Shown here: piece after piece, positions 1-5,409 of the stretch
Numbering within the stretch: the first letter of the stretch is position 1
How the letters are laid out: every line of letters starts with the position of its first letter
Assembly: GCA_023248915.1 (NCBI GenBank)
Contig: JAHFDQ010000068.1
Location: forward strand, 1-15,534
Origin: Archangiaceae bacterium
GTDB taxonomy: Bacteria > Myxococcota > Myxococcia > Myxococcales > Myxococcaceae
DNA length: 15,534 nt
Direction of reading: 5' to 3'
The notes under the pieces: model-generated
Database searches by the model: none
Seen by the model: the letters and a program-made list of their open reading frames with translations, nothing else
What the model was told of the DNA's origin: nothing
Position numbers and translations under genes: made by a program

Positions 1-9
1 ACCCCCGGC

Positions 10-49
10 TTGACGCGGACCGGTGACGGTGAGTAAGCATATTCGTATG
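10..49 (+). promoter_or_regulatory. Possible promoter and start-codon hairpin of the toxin-antitoxin pair
   Basis: TTGACG at 10-15 resembles a -35 box, and the AT-rich stretch at 34-43 could hold a weak -10. The segment 38-49 (CATATTCGTATG) is an inverted repeat, CATA/TATG around TTCG, and includes the proposed ATG. It could form a UUCG-capped hairpin in RNA or act as an operator half-site. Spacing is imperfect and the region is at the window edge, so this is weak. Confidence 0.22.
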
Positions 50-355
50 AATAAAACGCGTAAGCGCGTGACGATTTCAATCGCCGGCAGCCTGCTCGCC
101 GACATCGATCGCTCGGCCCGCGAGCTGCGCGAGTCCAGGAGCGCGGTCATCGAGGGTTGGCTGCGCGAGGGGGTCGAGCAGCGGGCTCGGGTCGAGCTCG
201 ACCAGGAAATCGAGCGCTACTACCAAGACCGCCCGGAGCACGAGCGGTTGGAAGGCGAAGTCATGGTGCGCGCGGCGGCGCGGGCCGCCGCGAGGTTGAC
301 CTTCGACGACCGGGGGCCGAAGCGGCCTCGCAAGAAGCCCTCGGAGCCGAGGTGA
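47..355 (+). CDS. Ribbon-helix-helix (CopG/MetJ-type) antitoxin
   Basis: The product is a 102-residue protein that opens with KTRKRVTISIAGSLLADID, a beta-strand followed by a helix typical of ribbon-helix-helix DNA-binding antitoxins. An amphipathic, Arg/Glu-rich C-terminal half follows, which would wrap the partner toxin. The next gene is a MazF/PemK-like toxin whose ATG shares one base with this gene's TGA (355), so the pair is translationally coupled. By family knowledge the antitoxin neutralises the toxin and represses the shared promoter. In-frame GTG codons at 23 and 29 would add eight or six residues. I prefer ATG 47 because the strand begins immediately after it and the extra residues look unconserved. 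No good Shine-Dalgarno precedes any of the three starts. The tail is strongly basic (RGPKRPRKKP). Confidence 0.8.
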   Translation: MNKTRKRVTISIAGSLLADIDRSARELRESRSAVIEGWLREGVEQRARVELDQEIERYYQDRPEHERLEGEVMVRAAARAAARLTFDDRGPKRPRKKPSEPR

Positions 356-678
356 TGCCCGAGCGGGGCTACGTTCACTGGGTGCAGTTGGACAAGCGCC
401 GCCCGGCGGTAGTGGTTTCGCCCACCCGCCGCAACGAGCTGGCGTCAGACCTCATCGTAGTCCCCTGCACGACCGTCCAAAGGCCGATGGCCTGGCACGT
501 GCACCTGGGGCGAGGCGAGGGCGGGCTGCCCCGCGCGTCGGTGGCCAAGTGCGAGCAGCTCGTCACCGTGCCGAAAGAGCTGGTCTCGCCGGCCCCGCTC
601 GGGCCGGAGCTTTCCGGACAGCGCATGAGGGAAATCGAGCGGGCCATCATGCGGGCGGTCGGCATCTTCCCGGGCTGA
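355..678 (+). CDS. MazF/PemK-family endoribonuclease toxin
   Basis: This 107-residue protein has the MazF/PemK pattern: an N-terminal RGYVHWVQLD strand, then KRRPAVVVSPTRRN, DLIVVPCTT, a GGLPRASVAKCEQLVTV segment and a C-terminal helix (MREIERAIMRAVGI). Known family members cleave mRNA at short sequences and are held inactive by the upstream antitoxin. The conserved RPAVVVS strand and the polar segment after GGL are where family members carry catalytic Arg and Ser/Thr residues. ATG 355 overlaps the antitoxin stop and has GGAG at 343-346, eight bases upstream, which settles the start over the longer frame opening at 157. The next gene is convergent and ends only 20 bp downstream. The toxin is full length and looks intact. 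Confidence 0.85.
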   Translation: MPERGYVHWVQLDKRRPAVVVSPTRRNELASDLIVVPCTTVQRPMAWHVHLGRGEGGLPRASVAKCEQLVTVPKELVSPAPLGPELSGQRMREIERAIMRAVGIFPG

Positions 679-698
679 GGCGGCGCCGCCGCGCCTGC

Positions 699-1787
699 TC
701 AATAGTCCATGGCGATGGTGAGCCCGAAGTAGCGCAACAACTCGGCGCGGAACTGGCCGCGCGGGTTCAGGCCGTCGTAGAAGCTGAGGTACGCCCGGAA
801 GGTCATCTGGTCGCGCATCAAGTCGCCCCACTCCACGCCGACCAGCGAGTTCACGCTGGCCAGCCGGGGCGACTCGAGGGGCGTGCCATAGGCGTACTGT
901 TTGCGAAAGAAGACCTCGGTCGCCGCGATGAGGAAGTCGAACGGCAGCCACTTCCGCACGCCCCAGCGCCCCTCCAGCCCCACCTGCCCCTCGTTCTGCG
1001 CCCCCTCGAGCAAGACGCCGTGCCGCGGGTCGGCGTCCCAGGCCGAGCCGAGCAGGCGCCGGTAGCCCGCGTAGACCCGGCCGTAGACGGTGCCCGGAAG
1101 CTGGGCCCACTCGTCGTCGAGCGCCCAGAATATTTCTGCGGACTCGTAGCTGACGTTCACGCGCCGGAAGTCGGCGAACGCAGGGTCTCCCGCGAACTGC
1201 GCGTCGAGCGCGTCGCCCAGGTACTCGTCGCCGACGTGGGCGCTCTCGTGCAACAGCTTCACCCGCCAGGACAGGTGGCTCGTCGCCACGCCCACCTCCG
1301 AGAGGAAGGGCAGCCCCCGGCCCATCAGCCCGCCGCCGATGCGGAAGTCGCTGTCGATGACGGCCATCGAGTCGGCGTCGAAGTCGAGCAACATGTGCAT
1401 GTCGCCGTCGACGAAGAACGAGAAGCCCGGCCGCCAGCGGGTCTGCAGGGGCACCGGCTCTCGGCGCTTCGTCTCGGGGTCGGTCCAGAGGTTGTCGAGG
1501 CCGATGACGAAGAACTCCTCGCCGAAGCCCACGTCCCAGAAGGTGTGGGTGCCCGTCGCGGGCGTGGTGAAGCGGGTGGGGCTGGCCCGGTACAGGCGCA
1601 TGTAGCTGAGGGGCGCGTTGATGTCGGCGAGCGGCGGCAGGAAGTAGCCGTGGTCTTCCAAGAGGTAGGTGCGGCGGGCGCGGTCGTCGGCCGGGGCCAG
1701 GCGAAGGACGGCGCCGGCCTCGAGCGGCAGGAGCGCCATCGACAGGGCGACCCAGAGGGCCGCACTCGCGCAGCGCCGGGCAATCAC
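699..1787 (-). CDS. DUF1207-family exported outer-membrane protein
   Basis: The product is 362 residues. The N-terminus (IARRCASAALWVALSMALL followed by AGA at 24-26) is a signal peptide. The mature part is rich in alternating aromatic strands, as in an outer-membrane beta-barrel. Three motifs match my memory of DUF1207: HESAHVGDEY (180-189), VNVSYE (210-215) and YDGLNPRGQF (337-346). The family has no established function. The GTG start at 1787 overlaps the upstream PAS gene stop by four bases (GTGA), so the two genes are co-transcribed and probably translationally coupled. The same frame stays open far upstream (to 2135), but that stretch is the PAS gene read in another frame and lacks a signal peptide at its start. 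HESAH resembles a metalloprotease HExxH only superficially (HESAH has Ser, not a second turn of conserved residues) and the family is not known as protease. Confidence 0.78.
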   Translation of the reverse strand: MIARRCASAALWVALSMALLPLEAGAVLRLAPADDRARRTYLLEDHGYFLPPLADINAPLSYMRLYRASPTRFTTPATGTHTFWDVGFGEEFFVIGLDNLWTDPETKRREPVPLQTRWRPGFSFFVDGDMHMLLDFDADSMAVIDSDFRIGGGLMGRGLPFLSEVGVATSHLSWRVKLLHESAHVGDEYLGDALDAQFAGDPAFADFRRVNVSYESAEIFWALDDEWAQLPGTVYGRVYAGYRRLLGSAWDADPRHGVLLEGAQNEGQVGLEGRWGVRKWLPFDFLIAATEVFFRKQYAYGTPLESPRLASVNSLVGVEWGDLMRDQMTFRAYLSFYDGLNPRGQFRAELLRYFGLTIAMDY

Positions 1788-2347
1788 ACGGGGTGGTACT
1801 TCTCGAGGCACTCGTCGCAGATGCCGTGCGACCAGTCGACCGACAGGTTGGTCGAGAGGTATCGCTCGGGGGCTTCCCACGTGTTGCCTTCGGTGCGAAT
1901 GCGACGGCAGTGGGCGCAGATGGGGAGAATGCTTCGCATGCGGAGAAGCTCGCCCAGGTCGTCGAGGATGAGCAGCACGAGGTCCTTGCCCTGGTGCCTG
2001 AACCCCTTCGCCGTCACAATGAAGAAGGCCTCGGCTTCGCCCTTCACGTGGCTCTGAAACCGCGTCTTGCCGCGAACCAGAGTGCCGGTCTGAAGGCACT
2101 TGGTCACCGAGCCTCGGATGATGCACTTGCCGCACGAAGCCGAAGCGCCGCAGCCGCCGAGCGTTTCGATTGAGTGCCGGCAGTGCAAGAGTTCTCCCCC
2201 GCGTCGAAGAAGGGTCTCGCCGGTCTCGAGCCCCCCAGTCATGCGGCGAGCCGCGGCGTTCAGGTGGACGATTCTGAGGTCCGCGTCGACGACGAAGATG
2301 GCGTTCGGAGCTGCATCGAGCGCGGCCAGTCCAAGCTCGTCGTCCAC
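1784..2347 (-). CDS. PAS-domain sensor protein with two cysteine clusters
   Basis: This 187-residue cytoplasmic protein has a PAS domain at about residues 8-130 (start AALDAAPNAIFVVDADLRIVHLN). An inserted cluster follows the first part: C56, C66, C72, C75 and C84. The C-terminal module is CAHCRRIR (144-151), W157, ERYLS (161-165) and SHGICDEC (173-180), a Cys4 arrangement seen at the end of many bacterial PAS and two-component proteins and suited to bind zinc or another metal. No kinase, GGDEF or DNA-binding domain is fused, so the output is unknown. It is the first gene of an operon with the DUF1207 outer-membrane protein. The start is GTG 2347, chosen because the PAS domain begins directly after it. 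Further upstream the frame stays open, but its residues are compositionally odd and Arg/Ala-rich. The metal or redox role is inference. Confidence 0.75.
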   Translation of the reverse strand: MDDELGLAALDAAPNAIFVVDADLRIVHLNAAARRMTGGLETGETLLRRGGELLHCRHSIETLGGCGASASCGKCIIRGSVTKCLQTGTLVRGKTRFQSHVKGEAEAFFIVTAKGFRHQGKDLVLLILDDLGELLRMRSILPICAHCRRIRTEGNTWEAPERYLSTNLSVDWSHGICDECLEKYHPV

Positions 2348-2353
2348 GGGGCG

Positions 2354-2359
2354 ATTATG
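2354..2359 (-). promoter_or_regulatory. Candidate -10 box (CATAAT) of the PAS/DUF1207 operon
   Basis: On the minus strand CATAAT matches the TATAAT consensus at five of six positions in an otherwise GC-rich region. Six bases separate it from the GTG at 2347, so transcription would begin at or next to the start codon, giving a leaderless mRNA. No Shine-Dalgarno lies at the usual distance. No good -35 box is visible at 16-18 bp. Confidence 0.4.
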
Positions 2360-2453
2360 GCCTTTTCTTCGGCCGGTTGGGTCGACGTCGCCGATTGGGG
2401 CGTGGCGGCGCCGAGCGCGGTGTGGCGAACGCGTGGAGAACGGGCCCCTGACC

Positions 2454-4508
2454 CTACGTCGCGCGCCGCCGACGGAGCGCGGAGCCGAGCACGAGGGCCA
2501 GGGCCCATCCACCCACTGAGTCCGCTCCAGAGGCGCAGCCGCATTGGCCGGTGCTCGTGAGGGGACGGCCTCCGTCGGCCGAAGTACCGCCGTCGCTTGG
2601 GCCCTGAGTGCCGCCGTCGCCGGTGCCGCCACCGTCACCGCCGCCACCGCCACCGCCACCGCCGCCACCGCCACCGCCGCCACCGTCCGGCGTGGGCCCT
2701 GCCGGATAGCAGGCGGTGGGATCGAAGGTGAGCATGCCCAAGCTGTCCTTCGGCGTCGTCGCGTAGCACCGTTCAGCCGGGTTGGCGTAGGTGTGCCCGC
2801 CGGCGTTCGTACCACCCGCCACGTCGGGGCCGATGGGGGGCCATGGTGAGCTGCCGAACCACGCCGGCTGCGCCGCGCGGAAGAACGAGGCCGGCAGCGC
2901 GTGGTTCGAATTGCCGGCGGCCCAGGTGGTGGAACCGTCGACGTTGTTGAAGTCACCGTGGATGAACGCGGTGGTGTACGGCAGGCACGGGTTGCCGCAC
3001 TCGAAGGCCGAGTTGCCGACGTCGCCCAGGCCGCCGTAGCCGAACGAGTAGCCGTAGGCGACCGAGTCGTACGACCGGTTCGCGGGCGAGACCGTCATTG
3101 CCTTCTGCGTCATCGGCGTGGACCCGTTGTAATCGTGCAGCGCGGCCATCTCGGTCGACCCGACCACGTCGCCGACGAAGTTCCACGAGCGCACCAGGAA
3201 GTCGGCTTGGACGGCGCGATTGGCCTGGATGGCCCACCAGGCGGTCCCCCAGTCGATGGCGCCACGTCCGGTCAGCGGGTTGGCGATTCGCGTAGTGCCA
3301 CGCAGCCAGTTCCGGAAAGACGTGTTGTGGCTCGAGGAGCCCCAGATGCTGTCGGGGTGAAGCGAAATCGCCGAGTTCCCTTCGAACAGGTTGAACTGAG
3401 GGTGGGCGCCGTGGAGCGACAGGTCCCCCAGCACCACGTTGTAGGCGTTCTCGTCGAACGCGCCGGTCGAGTAGTTGTACGCGACCACGTTCCCGGCGGC
3501 GCCCCAGTTCAACATGATGGACACGTGGAGCCGCTCGAGGATGTTGTTCTCGACGAGGAAGCCGGTCGTCTTGTGGGCGAGGAAGAGGTCCGAGTCGGAC
3601 TGCCCGGGCGCGTGGAGGTACGAGCCGGCGAAGTAGCTGTCGCGAATCTCTCCCCGGAACGAGAAGAAGGCGTCGACGTGGTCTCCGTCGGCGTAGTTGA
3701 CCTCGACCCCCTGAATCCAGCAGTACGCCGTCGCCGTCATCTGGAAGTCCGGGTTCGCGCCGGTGTTGTTCCCGTAGATTTGCAGGTTCTCGACGCCTGC
3801 GTACCTGGCGCCGGCGGCGAAGGGCGTTGCCAGCGGCGTCTTGGAGTAGGCGGAGTAGAGCGGGGGCGAGACGCCGAAGGTGCTGCCGCTGACCGAGGTC
3901 ACCTCGACCAACTGCCCTCGCGCGCGCGTCCCGCTCCAGTTCCCGTCGCACCAGGTGCACGCGCCCTCGTCGCCGTCGATGGAGACGAAGGTCGCGTCAT
4001 TCAGCTCGGTGATGAGCAGGTAGCTGCCAGCGGTGACGCCCGCCGAGCTCGCCAGCGTGAGCGTGGTGGACCCCGCCGTCGCTCCCGAGGTGATGCCGAC
4101 CGAGCTGGAGGCGTTGGGCCAGGAACCCGACCCGAAGCTCACCACCGCGCCGGTGCCGTGCGCGTCGAGAATGGTACCCTGCGCTCCGGCGCCTCGAAGC
4201 GTTACCTGGCTGGGCACGGTGAGCGAGCCGTTCAGCCGGAACTTCCCGGCCTGTAGAAAGACGACGCCGTTCGCCGCGCACGCGTCGAGCGCCGCCTGAA
4301 TGCCGGCGGTCGCGTCGTTGGTGCCGTTTCCGAAGGTCGAGGGGGCGAGGGTGGCGCACACGTCGATGCGCTGGGGAATGCCTCCGGGGATTCCGGACTG
4401 GGTCCAGTCGATGGCCCGCGACGGGTCGAGAATTCCGGCCCAGAGCTGGGCCTTGGCCGGCAGGGACAGACAGGCGACGAGGAGGGCCGCCCCGGTTCGA
4501 AGGCGCAT
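2454..4508 (-). CDS. Secreted right-handed beta-helix (pectate-lyase-like) protein with MYXO-CTERM tail
   Basis: The product is 684 residues with a clean signal peptide (MRLRTGAALLVACLSLPAKA, then Q21). Residues about 45-130 match the Pectate_lyase_3 opening: NGTNDATAGIQAALDACAANG, then VVFLQAGKFRLNGSLTVPS and LRGAG. Asn-rich strands typical of a parallel beta-helix continue to about 450 (GVENLQIYGNN, GFLVENNILERLHVS). Sixteen consecutive Gly (609-624) and Asp-Gly-Gly repeats form a flexible stalk. The end, C656-G-C658, a hydrophobic stretch, then RRRR, is a MYXO-CTERM-type signal, which is cleaved by a myxosortase and anchors the protein at the cell surface in myxobacteria. Cleavage of a polysaccharide is plausible but no catalytic residues could be assigned. 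ATG 4508 was chosen over TTG 4544 because the signal peptide starts there. No strong ribosome site is visible. marC ends 63 bp upstream. Confidence 0.82.
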   Translation of the reverse strand: MRLRTGAALLVACLSLPAKAQLWAGILDPSRAIDWTQSGIPGGIPQRIDVCATLAPSTFGNGTNDATAGIQAALDACAANGVVFLQAGKFRLNGSLTVPSQVTLRGAGAQGTILDAHGTGAVVSFGSGSWPNASSSVGITSGATAGSTTLTLASSAGVTAGSYLLITELNDATFVSIDGDEGACTWCDGNWSGTRARGQLVEVTSVSGSTFGVSPPLYSAYSKTPLATPFAAGARYAGVENLQIYGNNTGANPDFQMTATAYCWIQGVEVNYADGDHVDAFFSFRGEIRDSYFAGSYLHAPGQSDSDLFLAHKTTGFLVENNILERLHVSIMLNWGAAGNVVAYNYSTGAFDENAYNVVLGDLSLHGAHPQFNLFEGNSAISLHPDSIWGSSSHNTSFRNWLRGTTRIANPLTGRGAIDWGTAWWAIQANRAVQADFLVRSWNFVGDVVGSTEMAALHDYNGSTPMTQKAMTVSPANRSYDSVAYGYSFGYGGLGDVGNSAFECGNPCLPYTTAFIHGDFNNVDGSTTWAAGNSNHALPASFFRAAQPAWFGSSPWPPIGPDVAGGTNAGGHTYANPAERCYATTPKDSLGMLTFDPTACYPAGPTPDGGGGGGGGGGGGGGGGDGGGTGDGGTQGPSDGGTSADGGRPLTSTGQCGCASGADSVGGWALALVLGSALRRRRAT
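2637..2684. repeat. Trinucleotide tract encoding sixteen glycines
   Basis: Sixteen consecutive ACC/GCC triplets on the plus strand read as GGT/GGC glycine codons on the minus strand, inside the stalk of the beta-helix protein. Insertion or deletion of whole triplets would change stalk length without breaking the frame. Confidence 0.9.
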
Positions 4509-4571
4509 GGTCGGCGATTGTCTCAGTCCGGGCGGGGCCTGCAAGGGGCCGATTCGACCAGCCCCTGCCTC

Positions 4572-5207
4572 TCACCGCGGCCCGAGCAGGTCCTTGCCGC
4601 CCTCGGCGATGAACTGCACGGCGATGGCCGCCAGTACCAGGCCCATCACGCGCTGGAGGATGGCGACTCCCGACGCCTTCAGCGCGCGCTGCACCCAGGT
4701 CGCGCCGTTCAGGATGAAGTAGCTGGCCACGAAGGTCAGCACGATTGAGACCAGCACCGGGATTGCGGTGACCACGTGCCGGCCGTGAGACATGAGCACC
4801 ATCACCGTGGCGATTGAGCCGGGGCCGGACAACAGCGGAATCGCCAGCGGCACCAGCGAGACGTCCTCTTTGGCTTCGCCTTCCTTCTCTTCCTCGGCCG
4901 TCGTCTTGGTCGCCGAGGTCTTCGCCCGGAGCATGTCGAGCGCGGTCATCAGCAGCAAGATGCCGCCCGCCACCCGGAACGCCGAGAGCGAAACGCCCAG
5001 GACCTTGAACACCACCCCGCCGAAGAGGGCGAAGAAGAACAAGATGCCGCCGCCCGCGATGGACGCGCGCAGCGCCATCGAGCGGACCTTCTTGGGCGAG
5101 TCCCGGGCGGTGATGGCGAGGAAGATGGGAACTACGCCGATGGGGTCGACGACGAAGAACACCGCCGGGAGCGCCACCAGGAATATCTGACCGATGTCTT
5201 CGAGCAT
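4572..5207 (-). CDS. MarC-family integral membrane protein
   Basis: This 211-residue protein has about six hydrophobic segments and the MarC family signatures. Near the N-terminus is VALPAVFFVVDPIGVVPIF; near residues 78-92 is FRVAGGILLLMTALDML; about 122-140 is VPLAIPLLSGPGSIATVMV; the C-terminal end has MGLVLAAIAVQFIAEGG. A charged cytoplasmic loop rich in Lys and Glu (TAEEEKEGEAKED) separates the halves. Length is normal for the family. MarC proteins are inner-membrane proteins of uncertain transport function; the old link to multiple antibiotic resistance was not upheld. The ATG at 5207 is preceded by GGAGG (5214-5218) six bases away. It could be co-transcribed with the beta-helix gene 63 bp downstream, although a functional link is not evident. 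Confidence 0.9.
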   Translation of the reverse strand: MLEDIGQIFLVALPAVFFVVDPIGVVPIFLAITARDSPKKVRSMALRASIAGGGILFFFALFGGVVFKVLGVSLSAFRVAGGILLLMTALDMLRAKTSATKTTAEEEKEGEAKEDVSLVPLAIPLLSGPGSIATVMVLMSHGRHVVTAIPVLVSIVLTFVASYFILNGATWVQRALKASGVAILQRVMGLVLAAIAVQFIAEGGKDLLGPR

Positions 5208-5213
5208 CTAGGC

Positions 5214-5218
5214 CCTCC
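5214..5218 (-). promoter_or_regulatory. Strong ribosome binding site of the MarC gene
   Basis: GGAGG on the minus strand lies six bases before the ATG at 5207, one of the best Shine-Dalgarno matches in the window, and fixes the start. Confidence 0.8.
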
Positions 5219-5241
5219 ACCGCCGTGGCTCGGAACGGGTA

Positions 5242-5330
5242 TGTCACGGATACTGCCAAGTTCGCATGTAGGTTCCGCCGGTACGCCTGGCCAAGTTCTG
5301 CCGGGGTCGACGTTGGCAGTATCCGTGACA
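5242..5330. repeat. 18-bp perfect inverted repeat flanking 53 bp (MITE-like or operator)
   Basis: The left arm TGTCACGGATACTGCCAA (5242-5259) is exactly complementary to the right arm at 5313-5330. After two mismatched pairs, four more outer pairs match (CGGG 5236-5239 with CCCG 5333-5336). The core also contains a repeat of GCCAAGTTC (5255-5263 and 5290-5298). The element sits between the divergent marC and lipoprotein genes. Tips reading 5'-TGT...ACA-3' resemble IS21-type ends, so an internally deleted insertion sequence or MITE is possible. No direct target duplication flanks it. A regulatory role in the divergent region cannot be excluded. Confidence 0.7.
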
Positions 5331-5360
5331 ATCCCGAGGCCCTCGATGGGCCAGGCCGCG

Positions 5361-5390
5361 TTGCCATCGGGCGCGGGAGAATGCTACGCA
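5361..5390 (+). promoter_or_regulatory. Possible promoter of the large lipoprotein gene
   Basis: TTGCCA (5361-5366) matches the -35 consensus at five of six positions. A TGCTACGCA stretch (5382-5390), 15-18 bp on, could serve as a weak extended -10. The gene starts at 5410. The -10 is poor. Confidence 0.25.
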
Positions 5391-5409
5391 CCCAAGCCTG
5401 GAGAGCGGC

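Noticed and set aside
679..690. GGCGGCGCCGCC palindrome between the toxin and DUF1207 genes as a terminator
   Set aside because: A 12-bp palindrome with no separate loop leaves only a short stem, and no T-run follows on either strand.
1237..1251. HESAH motif in the DUF1207 protein as a zinc protease active site
   Set aside because: It fits the known DUF1207 H-x-S-x-H-x-GDE signature and no third ligand or protease fold is apparent.
549..2057. Long plus-strand open frame (502 codons) opposite the DUF1207 and PAS genes
   Set aside because: Its residues are low-complexity Arg/Ala/Val/Gly, typical of antisense reading of high-GC genes, and the minus-strand genes have family motifs and a signal peptide.
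5232..5340. Target-site duplication around the inverted repeat
   Set aside because: The bases just outside the arms (GGTA left, ATCC right) are not direct repeats, and neither are those outside the extended arms.
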